DNA of 64,000 bases from Bacillota bacterium (GTDB taxonomy: Bacteria; Bacillota; UBA4882; UBA8346), in NCBI GenBank assembly GCA_023426245.1, contig JAFABB010000046.1, positions 1-64,000 on the forward strand, given 5' to 3'. Below the pieces are notes generated by a model. That model had not been told where the DNA came from, ran no database searches, and worked only from the letters and a program-made list of their open reading frames with translations. Position 1 is the stretch's first letter. Each line of letters opens with the position of its first letter. A program made the position numbers and the translations under genes. Positions 37,426-46,237 of the stretch are shown here, in pieces.

Positions 37426-37502
37426 GCAGATTGAGGGAATAAAAAAGACTAAAATTGAGATGCTAGCTCTATTGTGAAAAGAATCGAATGGAAGGTGAAG
37501 GT

Positions 37503-38462
37503 ATGATTCGGAGGATTCCGGGGCTAGTATTCATTTTTTTATTAAGCCTTCTTTTCATTGCGGGTTGTCCGGGGAAAGAAGGGACTTTATTTAAAAATGT
37601 GGTGACCCATTTTGGGGAGCCCCCCAAAATAACGGTTTTTATGAAAGAGACCGGGGCAAAAAAGCAAATGGATATTGAGGAGTATTTAATCGGAGTGGTT
37701 GCAGGTGAAATGAAACCGGGGTGGCCCTTAAATGCATATGCAGCACAAGCGATTATTGCCCGTACTTTTACAATGGAGTTTTTAGCGCGGGGCGGAACCC
37801 GTTCGATTCATGGCACGGATATATCCACGGATGAGAAAGAGGCCCAAGCTTATAATGGAGCTAATATTACACCGGCAATCCGGAAAGCGATTAACATGAC
37901 CCGGGGATTAGTTTTGGTTTATAAAGATCATTATATAAAAGGATGGTATTCGGCAAGTTGTGGGGGGAAAACGGATTATGCCAGGGAGGGATTGGCCTAT
38001 AAAGGTCCCGAACCGCCGTATATAGTATCCGTGAGTTGCCCCGAAGAAAAGTATATTCCCAAAACGGAATTGTTCTGGGAAGCATCTTTTACCGGAACAG
38101 AAATTAATAATGCTTTAAAAAAAATGAATTTGAAGGATATTGGCAAATTTAAGTCCCTGGAAGTTGTGAAACGAAGTAAAACAAACAGGGCTACAGTATT
38201 GAAGTTTATAGGCGATAAGGGAAGTGCTGAGATGGCCGGCGGTGATTTCCGGATTAATATCGGTCCTGAAAAAATGCGCTCTATTTGGATATTGGATAAA
38301 ATTAAGAACCAGGGAGATTTATTAAAGTTAAAAGGTAGGGGCTTTGGTCATGGGGTTGGGTTATGCCAATGGGGTTCCTATGCGATGGCTAAGGAAAATA
38401 AATCCCCAAAGCAAATTGTTAAACATTATTATCCGAAAACCAATATTGTAAAAATATGGTGA
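37503..38462 (+). CDS. SpoIID/LytB-domain lipoprotein
   Basis: A 319-residue protein with a lipoprotein signal (lipobox IAGC, Cys near residue 23) and a SpoIID domain over most of the length. Blocks are EEYLIGVVAGEMKPGWPLNAYAAQAIIARTF (split), GWYSASCGGKT and the ending GRGFGHGVGLCQWGSYAMA, HYYP. It probably cleaves or binds peptidoglycan glycan strands in the developing spore. It sits between mazG and yabP, where bacilli have the S4 protein gene yabO. The ATG at 37503 has AAGGTG upstream. Confidence 0.88.
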   Translation: MIRRIPGLVFIFLLSLLFIAGCPGKEGTLFKNVVTHFGEPPKITVFMKETGAKKQMDIEEYLIGVVAGEMKPGWPLNAYAAQAIIARTFTMEFLARGGTRSIHGTDISTDEKEAQAYNGANITPAIRKAINMTRGLVLVYKDHYIKGWYSASCGGKTDYAREGLAYKGPEPPYIVSVSCPEEKYIPKTELFWEASFTGTEINNALKKMNLKDIGKFKSLEVVKRSKTNRATVLKFIGDKGSAEMAGGDFRINIGPEKMRSIWILDKIKNQGDLLKLKGRGFGHGVGLCQWGSYAMAKENKSPKQIVKHYYPKTNIVKIW

Positions 38463-38465
38463 CGC

Positions 38466-38489
38466 AAACCGGTTAAACTAACCGGTTTT
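38466..38489 (+). terminator. Terminator after the SpoIID-like lipoprotein gene
   Basis: AAACCGGTT (38466-38474) pairs with AACCGGTTT (38480-38488), then TTATTATT. Confidence 0.8.
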
Positions 38490-38599
38490 ATTATTACTTG
38501 ACTTATTGTATGAAAGATTGAATTGGTCTATCTTCCTTGCAGTTAGAATATTTTATTTTGAAAACCTTAGGCAGAGCATGTTTCGAAGGAGTGAAGAAA

Positions 38600-38887
38600 A
38601 TGGAAGATAAAAAAAAGACCAACGATTTAATTCATCAATTGACATTGAGCAATCGCAGTCAATTAATTGTAGAGGGAGTAAGCAATCTGGGTTGTTACGA
38701 TCAAGAGCAGATAATTTTAGAGACGGGTTTGGGAGTTTTGGAAATAAAAGGAGAGGGCCTACATATTCAACAATTAAGTTTAGATTTAGGTAAGGTTATG
38801 GTTGATGGTAATGTTTACTCCCTTATGTATACGGATGAAAATTCCTTGAAAAAGGGGAAGGGCTTTTTAAGTCGTTTAATTAAATAA
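38600..38887 (+). CDS. yabP: Sporulation protein YabP
   Basis: A 95-residue protein of the YabP/YqfC family, with LTLSNRSQLIVEGVSNLGCYDQEQIILETGLGVLEIKG in the middle. YabP is needed for efficient sporulation in Bacillus, and YabP-family proteins are spore-forming-specific. GAAGGAG lies about 9 bases before the ATG at 38600. The usual partner yabQ is separated from it here by a lytic transglycosylase gene. Confidence 0.9.
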   Translation: MEDKKKTNDLIHQLTLSNRSQLIVEGVSNLGCYDQEQIILETGLGVLEIKGEGLHIQQLSLDLGKVMVDGNVYSLMYTDENSLKKGKGFLSRLIK

Positions 38888-39091
38888 TAAAGAATGTTAT
38901 ATTTAGCAGGGAGGCGTTGTTTTTAGCAGGATAAATCAAATTTGGCACCGAAATAAATCATTAATGGTTTGATTTCAACTACCTGGTGGCCAAAGCGGTA
39001 GTTGAGAGAACGACTAAACTGAAATAAAATGGATTCGGTACTTGAAAAGGTAATGTTTAGTTGAAAGAACCAATTTGATTCGAGGTGTCCA

Positions 39092-39928
39092 ATGCCTTTA
39101 ACCAATGCATCGGCGGCAAGAAGAAGACGGGCCCATTCCCGTTCATTTCCTGAACTCTTCCAAAGAATTATTATTACAGCATTTAAATTTATACTTAGTC
39201 CAATTATTATTTTCGCAGACTCCTTTCGCCGTAAAGGGACACTCGATGGAACCTGGATTTTTTCATTTTTTTTATTTATTACGGTAGTCCTGGGGCTTAC
39301 TGGGGTCGGCATTTTAGTCACCGAAGGCCCACTCCTGAAAACCATGAAAATGATGACTGCGGCTACGGAAAATCAAGAAAATTTGTCTGGAGATCTACAG
39401 CCTGTTATTCGGATAATTAATCGTAGCGCGTTGGCAAATAATGTAGATCCTAATTTAGTCTATGCCATTATCAAATCAGAGAGTAATTTTTCTCCACGGG
39501 CCGTTTCACCTCGTGGCGCAAAAGGGCTTATGCAGCTTATGCCGGAAGTTTGGCGGCAATACCATAATAAGCAGGGAGATCATGATACGGAGAATGATAT
39601 TTTTGCCCCGGAAGCCAATATTGATGTGGGTGTGAGATATCTGAAAGATTTGTTGGACCATTACCAAGGACGGGTTGATTTGGCTTTAGAAGCCTATAAT
39701 GCCGGTATATCCAATGTTAGACCAGGGAATGAACCTAAATATAAAGAGACAAGAGGTTATGTTCAAAATACACTTGGATTATGGCAAACGTTGCGTCGGG
39801 AAGCCATTAAACATGAACTCCAAATGTCGCTCTATTTGCAAAAGGGATTGAAGTGTTTATTCGGAGTTTCCTTTTTATGTTGGCTGATCTTATTTTGGTG
39901 GGCGCGGTTTCGCTTATTTGGGAAATAA
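39092..39928 (+). CDS. Membrane-anchored SLT-type lytic transglycosylase
   Basis: A 278-residue protein. Two N-terminal hydrophobic segments (about 27-42 and 55-75) are followed by a transglycosylase SLT domain and a C-terminal membrane segment. The catalytic Glu is in IIKSESNFSPRAVSPRGAKGLMQLMP (split), with ANIDVGVRYLKDLLDHY and LEAYNAGISNV. It cleaves peptidoglycan between MurNAc and GlcNAc. GAGGTG before the ATG supports the start. Its insertion between yabP and yabQ suggests a sporulation wall role, together with the SpoIID-like lipoprotein. Confidence 0.85.
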   Translation: MPLTNASAARRRRAHSRSFPELFQRIIITAFKFILSPIIIFADSFRRKGTLDGTWIFSFFLFITVVLGLTGVGILVTEGPLLKTMKMMTAATENQENLSGDLQPVIRIINRSALANNVDPNLVYAIIKSESNFSPRAVSPRGAKGLMQLMPEVWRQYHNKQGDHDTENDIFAPEANIDVGVRYLKDLLDHYQGRVDLALEAYNAGISNVRPGNEPKYKETRGYVQNTLGLWQTLRREAIKHELQMSLYLQKGLKCLFGVSFLCWLILFWWARFRLFGK

Positions 39929-40004
39929 ATTGGTATTATGATATCGTTCTAAAAAGTATAAAAGTTCCTCTCTTCACATATGTTCTTTCGGGAGGAATTA
40001 AGAA

Positions 40005-40397
40005 ATGGAATTTATTTATCTACAGCTAAATACTTTTCTCGTACTCCTTTTTACGGGTATTCTGTGGGGAATCTTTTTTGATTTATATCGGGTTTTTCGA
40101 AGTCAGATTCGAGTCAACCGGGCTATCGACTTTATTGGGGATGTTATATTTTGGATATTGGCTGCAATTCTGATTATTCCGTTTATTTATTGGGCAACTT
40201 GGCTTGAGTTAAGATTGTTTGTCTGGATCATTATTTTATTAGGGCTAATTCTATATTTCACCTGTTTAAGCAGTATTTTGATACCGGTTTTCAAAATTTT
40301 TTGGCAGGCCGTTAACTGGCTTCCTGGAATTATAATAAATATCTTTAGTCGGTTGAAATATAATCTGCGAAGACTGTTGCACTTTCTAAATCATTAA
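40005..40397 (+). CDS. yabQ: Sporulation membrane protein YabQ
   Basis: A 130-residue protein with about four hydrophobic helices. The N-terminal LQLNTFLVLLFTGILWGIFFDLYRVFR (split) and the DFIGDVIFWILA stretch are typical of YabQ, a membrane protein needed for spore cortex formation. GGGAGGA precedes the ATG. It closes the spore cluster; the divIC gene that follows yabQ in bacilli is absent. Confidence 0.88.
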   Translation: MEFIYLQLNTFLVLLFTGILWGIFFDLYRVFRSQIRVNRAIDFIGDVIFWILAAILIIPFIYWATWLELRLFVWIIILLGLILYFTCLSSILIPVFKIFWQAVNWLPGIIINIFSRLKYNLRRLLHFLNH

Positions 40398-40400
40398 AAT

Positions 40401-41411
40401 CTATAAGAACTTGCCGCGTACAACGAATTCGCTGTTTAGATTGATTCCGGGTACTTTAGAACCGGAACTGATTACTTCAATAATCATTTTACCTGCTTGA
40501 TTACCTTGCTCATACGCTGGATTATTTATACTGCTAATGGAAGGGTAAGCTTTCTGAGTGAGGGGTAAATTATCTCCTGCGATGATTTCAATGTCAAGAT
40601 TGATTCTGAGTCCAGCTTCTGATACACCTTTAATAACTCCATAAGTGGTGGGGTCGCTTGAACAAATGACTGCCGTCATATCTGGATTGGACTCTTTTAG
40701 TTTTTGAAATGAACGATAACCGCCCTCAAAAGAAAAATCTCCTTCAGTGACTAATTCCGATCGATATTCGATGTTACTTTCTTGTAAGGCCATTTGATAA
40801 CCACGAAGTAAATCTTCCTTACCTAAAATAAAAAAGTCGTGAGGCTTATTAATTAAACCGATATGGCGATGGCCAAGAGAAATTAAGTATTTGGTTGCGG
40901 CATAAGCCCCTGGAGTGAGATTAATATCTACAAAATTCGTTTTCTGTTCTTCAAAACAAAGCCCAAGAGTTACATAAGAAAAATTTTTTTCATTAAATTC
41001 ATAAATGATTTCCTCAGTACCTGCCGAAGGATAAAGGATGACTCCATCGACGCTCCGGTGTTTTACAAGACGAACCGCTTCGTTTAAGGCGTCTTTTTTA
41101 TAGACAGGAGCTGAAATAATAACCTCATAACCCCTGGTCGTTAATAAATCGTGCGCACCGCGCAGTTGTTCCATCATATTGGGATCCTGGAATACAAAAT
41201 CCGACCCATAAGGAATTATAAATCCCACAATATTGGAACATTTTCTTTTTAAGCTGGCAGCAATTGCATTAGGGTGATAATCTAGCTTTTTAATGACTGC
41301 ATTAACACGTTCCCGGGTTTCTTCCGTAACCAAGTGCGGTTCGTTAATAACCCGGGAAACTGTTTTTGGAGACACGGCAGCTAAGCGTGCAACATCATAT
41401 AGAGTCGCCAT
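40401..41411 (-). CDS. LacI-family transcriptional regulator
   Basis: A 336-residue regulator. The N-terminal helix-turn-helix (TLYDVARLAAVSPKTVSRVINEP, split) and hinge NAIAASLKRK are followed by a periplasmic-binding-like sugar domain (FVDINLTPGAYAATKYLISLGHRHIGLI, split). I chose the ATG at 41411, although an in-frame GTG at 41426 is possible and neither has a good ribosome-binding site. It lies head-to-tail behind the cellobiose phosphorylase gene, which it probably controls. TTCTTGGTT/AACCAAGA motifs recur three times at 41411-41520, a possible autoregulatory site. Confidence 0.9.
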   Translation of the reverse strand: MATLYDVARLAAVSPKTVSRVINEPHLVTEETRERVNAVIKKLDYHPNAIAASLKRKCSNIVGFIIPYGSDFVFQDPNMMEQLRGAHDLLTTRGYEVIISAPVYKKDALNEAVRLVKHRSVDGVILYPSAGTEEIIYEFNEKNFSYVTLGLCFEEQKTNFVDINLTPGAYAATKYLISLGHRHIGLINKPHDFFILGKEDLLRGYQMALQESNIEYRSELVTEGDFSFEGGYRSFQKLKESNPDMTAVICSSDPTTYGVIKGVSEAGLRINLDIEIIAGDNLPLTQKAYPSISSINNPAYEQGNQAGKMIIEVISSGSKVPGINLNSEFVVRGKFL

Positions 41412-41532
41412 TCTTGGTTCACTCACTTTATGTCAGTTGTGGTATTTAATCTGGAGCCATAAATCTGGAACCAAGATTTTGAGATATCGCTGTGAATGAT
41501 ACCATAGAATTCTTGGTTTACTGATTTATAGA

Positions 41533-43956
41533 TCAAGTTTCACAATATACTTCAACAACCCCTGTCATTTTACCTGCCGGTACAATTTTTCCGGACAAAC
41601 TCTCTCCGTCCACTTTAAGTATATAATGACCGGAATGCTTGTTTTTAATATGGATTTTGTAGAGCACCCCTCTAAATTTCCGATTGATTTTTATTTCTTG
41701 AAATCTTGCGGGGATGCACGGATCAACCCGTAGTCCATCAAATTCAGGACGAATTCCTAATATGTACTGTGTAATGGCAACATAATTCCAAGCCGCGGTC
41801 CCGGTTAGCCAGGAATTTTTGGCTTGACCGTGGTGCTTGGCATCGCTGCCTGCAATCATTTGGGAGTAAACGTAGGGCTCCATCCGATGTAAATCACTAA
41901 TTTCTTCGCGATATGCGGGAGCAATTTTCTGATAGTATTCGAATGCTTGGTCGGGCCGGCCAAGCATGGTTTCCGCTATCATGATCCAAGAATTGTTATG
42001 ACAGAAAACTCCGGCATTTTCTTTATATCCCGGTGGATATGAACTGATTTCACCCAATTCAAGATGATATTCCGTGTAGGGAGGGTTTAGTAAACGAACA
42101 CCATGGGCAGTATCCAATCGTTTTTTTACCGAGTTTAAAGCCTTGAGGGCGAACCCGTTTTCCACGCCAATGCCGGCCATGACACATATGCCTTGGGGCT
42201 CAATATAAATCTGGCCCTCTTTGTTTTCATGGCTGCCTACTTTGTGTCCGGCATCGTCATAGGCCCGTAAAAACCATTCGCCATCATATCCGTCATTGAT
42301 AATATTTTGACGCATATTTTCAACGATATTAAATACGGAGATTGCCTCGGAATCAAGGCCTTGACGGCGACATAGTTCTGCGTATTCCGGTCCTATATGG
42401 ACAAACATACCGGCTATGAAGATAGATTCCGCAATTTTGCCGTCTTTGCTGGTACATACTTGGAATGATTCGTCCGGTGTTTCAGAATAACAATTCAAAT
42501 TTAAACAATCATTCCAGTCGGCATGACCAATGAGTGGTAATCCATGGGGTCCAACGTTGGTAGCGGTATATCGTATGGAACGGCGTAAATGCTCCATTAA
42601 GCTTTCGGCAAGATCTGGGTCATTATTAAATGGCACTTGCTCATTTAAAATTGAATAATCTCCGGTTTCTTTAATATAGCCGATAACTGAGTAGACGAGC
42701 CATAGAGGATCGTCATTAAACCCACTGCCAACATCGGAGTTGCCTTTTTTGGTCAAAGGTTGATATTGATGGTAAGCACTACCATCAGGCAATTGGGTAG
42801 CTGCCAAATCTAAAATTCTTACTCGGGCTCTTTCGGGTACCATACCGACAAAACCCAACAAATCCTGGTTGGAATCCCTAAAGCCCATACCGCGGCCAAT
42901 TCCAGACTCAAAATAGGAAGCACTGCGGGAAAGGTTAAAGGTAACCATTGTTTGATAGGGATTCCAGGTATTAACCATCCGGTTGAGCTGAGATTCATTA
43001 CTTTCCAATTGATAAACCGAAAGTAAGTTCATCCAGTAGTCTTTTAACTCTTCCAGCGCTTTGTCAACTTGTTTGGATGTCGCAAATTCCTCGATCATTT
43101 TTTCGGCAGGCTCTTTGTTAATTATGCCTGGCTGTTGCCATTTTTGATTGACGGGTACTTCAATATAGCCCAAAACAAAGATATATTCTTTACTTGCTCC
43201 CGGTTCAAGGGTTATTTCCAAACAATGGGAAGCAATCGGAGACCAGCCGTCAGCCACTGAATTGTTGGATTTTCCGGCTGTAATGGTTTGGGGGTTATGA
43301 AGACCGTTATATAAACCCACAAATGATTCTCGATCGGTATCAAAACCGGCAATCGGTTGATTAACGCTATAAAACGAATAATGGTTGCGGCGTTCCCTGT
43401 ACTCGGTTTTATGGTAAATGACATTTTTTTCAACTTCAACCTCGCCGGTATTAAAGTTGCGTTGAAAATTGGTCATATCATCATGGGCGTTCCATAAGCA
43501 AAACTCAACAAAAGAAAAAAGTTTAAAGCTTTTGGTTTGATTACTTTGGTTGGAAACGGTTACCCGATGGATTTCACAATTTTGACTAACGGGAATAAAA
43601 TATGTAATTTCCGTTTTGATTTGATTTTTTGAACCGTTGATTTTGGTATAGCCCACGCCATGTCTACATTGGTAGGAATCTAAATCTGTTTGAACAGGCT
43701 GCCAGGATGGAGACCAAATGCTTTCGTTATCTTTAATATAAAAATAACGGCCGTTGACATCGAATGGAACATTATTGTATCGGTAACGGGTGATTCTGCG
43801 GAGGCGGGCATCTTTGTAAAAACAATATCCGCCGCCAGTATTGGAGATCATGCCAAAAAAGTCCTGAGTCCCCAGGTAATTTATCCATGGTGATGGTGTT
43901 TTAGGAGTGGTGATTACATATTCTTGCAGAGCATCATCAAAATATCCGAATTTCAT
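41533..43956 (-). CDS. Cellobiose phosphorylase, glycoside hydrolase family 94
   Basis: An 807-residue GH94 enzyme that splits cellobiose with phosphate into glucose 1-phosphate and glucose, saving ATP. The N-terminal beta-sandwich and catalytic alpha/alpha barrel are complete. Family blocks include GMGFRDSNQDLLGFVGMVP, AYHQYQPLTKKGNSDVGSGFNDDPLWL (split), the catalytic Asp in HADWNDCLN and the phosphate-binding TGTAAWNY. No signal peptide is present, so it is cytoplasmic. A consensus promoter with a LacI-like operator is upstream. A related disaccharide phosphorylase specificity is possible but less likely. Confidence 0.93.
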   Translation of the reverse strand: MKFGYFDDALQEYVITTPKTPSPWINYLGTQDFFGMISNTGGGYCFYKDARLRRITRYRYNNVPFDVNGRYFYIKDNESIWSPSWQPVQTDLDSYQCRHGVGYTKINGSKNQIKTEITYFIPVSQNCEIHRVTVSNQSNQTKSFKLFSFVEFCLWNAHDDMTNFQRNFNTGEVEVEKNVIYHKTEYRERRNHYSFYSVNQPIAGFDTDRESFVGLYNGLHNPQTITAGKSNNSVADGWSPIASHCLEITLEPGASKEYIFVLGYIEVPVNQKWQQPGIINKEPAEKMIEEFATSKQVDKALEELKDYWMNLLSVYQLESNESQLNRMVNTWNPYQTMVTFNLSRSASYFESGIGRGMGFRDSNQDLLGFVGMVPERARVRILDLAATQLPDGSAYHQYQPLTKKGNSDVGSGFNDDPLWLVYSVIGYIKETGDYSILNEQVPFNNDPDLAESLMEHLRRSIRYTATNVGPHGLPLIGHADWNDCLNLNCYSETPDESFQVCTSKDGKIAESIFIAGMFVHIGPEYAELCRRQGLDSEAISVFNIVENMRQNIINDGYDGEWFLRAYDDAGHKVGSHENKEGQIYIEPQGICVMAGIGVENGFALKALNSVKKRLDTAHGVRLLNPPYTEYHLELGEISSYPPGYKENAGVFCHNNSWIMIAETMLGRPDQAFEYYQKIAPAYREEISDLHRMEPYVYSQMIAGSDAKHHGQAKNSWLTGTAAWNYVAITQYILGIRPEFDGLRVDPCIPARFQEIKINRKFRGVLYKIHIKNKHSGHYILKVDGESLSGKIVPAGKMTGVVEVYCET

Positions 43957-44002
43957 TTCAAATCATCCTTTGCAATAGTATAAAAGCAACAATATTGAAA
44001 AA

Positions 44003-44043
44003 GACATCGAAGTCATTATAGCTGGTAAAAAGAAATTTGTCAA
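44003..44043 (-). promoter_or_regulatory. Consensus promoter and operator of the cellobiose phosphorylase gene
   Basis: On the minus strand TTGACA (44043-44038) and TATAAT (44020-44015) are 17 bases apart, both perfect. Immediately after the -10 lies GACTTCGATGTC (44014-44003), a near-palindrome with a central CG, as expected of a LacI-family operator. A repressor there would block the start site. Confidence 0.75.
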
Positions 44044-44226
44044 TGATGGGGCCTGGGTGAAAAAGTTTGAAATCAAGAAAGATTAGTGGCTTTTGGATGT
44101 GGAGAGGCTTTGAATATTCAGGATTCCTTGGAATCCTGAATGATAATGGCAAAAACTATGATGGTTATAAATAAGCTTCGATGTTAACGGGATGAAAACA
44201 ATATGATACGAAATTGTAAAAAATAT

Positions 44227-44256
44227 TTGACACCGATGACATCAGTGTGATAAGAT
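44227..44256 (+). promoter_or_regulatory. Promoter and palindromic operator for the porin-like gene
   Basis: TTGACA (44227-44232), an 18-base spacer and TAAGAT (44251-44256). The spacer contains CAC-C-GATG-A-CATC-A-GTG (44231-44247), a palindrome broken only at single central and flanking bases. Confidence 0.6.
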
Positions 44257-44742
44257 AAAAACAAACGCATGGATATAATTTACATTAAAGGTAAAAATAG
44301 TAGCGTGAGCTGCTGATTGATAAACGTGAATTAAATTGTAATAACATAAAATTTATATCATCGGTATCCTAGTATGGCTTGTCGATTGGCGATGGGATAA
44401 AACGTTTATTTGGTAATGTATTGTGAAATAGCCGAATTGGTTCTTGTAGAAAGCTGGATCATAATCAAAGTTAAAGATTGAAAGCGACTAGATGATTAAG
44501 GTTAAGTACGATAAGGAATAACGCTGATAAACCCCGAAATGATATCGATGACATGAAATGCCTCTGCTGTTTAGCCCGAGAGGGTTTATAGCCATAGAAC
44601 CTTTAAGCGGATCCGACAGGGAAAGGAGGTGAAAAATTACTTTTATTTCCTTGGATAATTGGGAGCGCACTTAAACGAAACTGGAAAAGTTTATTGCAAT
44701 CTCAAAATGGCTCGATCTTGAAAATAAAAGGAGGATTTAAAT
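44257..44742 (+). promoter_or_regulatory. Long structured leader of the porin-like gene
   Basis: About 480 bases without a convincing gene. GCT-g-ATAAACCC (near 44524-44535) pairs with GGGTTTAT-AGC (near 44585-44595). A strong AAAGGAGGTGA ribosome-binding-like site occurs near 44622-44632 but is followed by no reading frame. No known riboswitch is recognised. Confidence 0.4.
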
Positions 44743-45915
44743 TTGAAAAAATTACTTTTTCTCATTTTGACTGTGAGTTTAACATTATCGATGGTTGTTG
44801 CAGTATCGGCAGCAACGTTTACAACCACTCTCGGCGGACGTATTGCATGGGATTACTTTACCGGCGATGATGCTGTTAAAAATGACCATATATTCCTTGA
44901 CAATTCCGGTTTAAAAATGCAACTCAAAGAGACGGTCAGTGACGAAGCAACCGGCACTTGGGGGGCAATCGGAGCAAAATTAGACGGTTGGGCAAATGGA
45001 AATGTTGATACCCAGACTACCAGTGTCCACAATATTTATGATTTTGGTATCAATAAGTTTTTAGGATCTAATTTCAATATTTGGTATACCAACTGGGAAA
45101 ATGAAAATGCCAAACGTGGTCAGGACCGTATTCGTGATATCGCACTTGGCAAATATAATGAGGATCATGTCTTCGATAATACAATCTATAACTCAATCAA
45201 TATTGATTATAATTCCGAGTATTTCGTTGTGAACTTGGGCTATGTCCCTGACAAAGGTAGTATGACCAATTCTGAACAGGATGGATTAACTGATCTTGCA
45301 CAGGCTGTGATAAGTCAGTTAGATGCTGTTGCTGACGCTGACATAATAGCGAAGATTAAAGCCGATGATTCTAACTATAAACATAAAGATGTTACCACCT
45401 ATGACAAATACAATATCTCAACGGGTTCATTCACCTATAAGTTTGAGGGCGGTAGCGATATCTATGCCGGTTATTTCAGCAAAGGAAACGGCGATCTTGA
45501 AAGTACAGTTGGCGGAGATTTTAAGGTTGGTTCTATAACCTTTAAAGCCGATTATTTGAATTTGAATCCGAAGGCGGATGGCAAAGATTCAGTTAGCCAG
45601 ACTCAAGTTGCTGCCTACTTTGATGCAATTAAGCTTGATATTGCCGTATTATTGGACGATAAATATACCTTTGGGGTTGATGGCGGTACCGGCTGGCAAA
45701 TCCGCTATAACGGTCTACTCGACGGCAAATTTACCATTGCTTATAGAGGCTTAAACGCTGAAGATGATGCCGATCAACTCACTAAAAATTTAACTGATTT
45801 TTATATCGGCTATAAATATGGTATTTTTGAGACCAGACTTGGCGCCGGTACTATTGGTAAAGGTAACAGTAAACAAGATATAGTTTACGCATCTGTCTAT
45901 GCCAGTTTCTGGTGA
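44743..45915 (+). CDS. Exported beta-barrel porin-like protein
   Basis: A 390-residue protein with a signal peptide (residues 1-24, ending SAATF). The rest alternates polar and hydrophobic residues in strand-like stretches with no long hydrophobic helix, rich in Asp, Gly, Tyr and Asn (FNIWYTNW, YFVVNLGYVPDKG, FTYKFEGGSDIYAGYFS, YKYGIFETRLGAGTIG). It ends VYASFW, an aromatic C-terminus like the BAM-recognition signal of outer-membrane barrels. A role as an outer-membrane sugar channel is inferred from its neighbours. The TTG start has AAGGAGG upstream. Confidence 0.65.
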   Translation: MKKLLFLILTVSLTLSMVVAVSAATFTTTLGGRIAWDYFTGDDAVKNDHIFLDNSGLKMQLKETVSDEATGTWGAIGAKLDGWANGNVDTQTTSVHNIYDFGINKFLGSNFNIWYTNWENENAKRGQDRIRDIALGKYNEDHVFDNTIYNSINIDYNSEYFVVNLGYVPDKGSMTNSEQDGLTDLAQAVISQLDAVADADIIAKIKADDSNYKHKDVTTYDKYNISTGSFTYKFEGGSDIYAGYFSKGNGDLESTVGGDFKVGSITFKADYLNLNPKADGKDSVSQTQVAAYFDAIKLDIAVLLDDKYTFGVDGGTGWQIRYNGLLDGKFTIAYRGLNAEDDADQLTKNLTDFYIGYKYGIFETRLGAGTIGKGNSKQDIVYASVYASFW

Positions 45916-45936
45916 GATTAGTTAGTTGTCAGACCT

Positions 45937-45966
45937 GGGAGACTGTCTCGCTGAAGATAGTCTCCC
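45937..45966 (+). terminator. Hairpin after the porin-like gene
   Basis: GGGAGACT (45937-45944) pairs with AGTCTCCC (45959-45966). The T tract is poor, so termination is only probable. The remaining gap to 46237 holds no recognisable gene. Confidence 0.5.
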
Positions 45967-46237
45967 TGTAATCCAAAATATAATTTTGGTGAATTCTGTG
46001 AAGTTCCGCTGATATTCGCTAAACGTGAGTTGATACAATATAAGCGTATCGCTTTGAATTTATGGCGAAATTGACTAAGGTCTGCCTACTTAAGTGGAGG
46101 GGTTATATAGGGTATGGCTTAAAGAATTAGTAAGGATTTTTATTTGAAATGTATAATTGTAAATTATTTGCAATATGATATGATAAATGTTGCAGTTTTT
46201 AATATTGTGCTTATTCTATGGATTTTGGGAGGGCAAG

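Noticed and set aside
38923..39345. A 140-codon minus-strand frame between yabP and the transglycosylase gene
   Set aside because: More than half overlaps the well-supported transglycosylase gene, there is no ribosome-binding site at any start, and no domain is recognisable.
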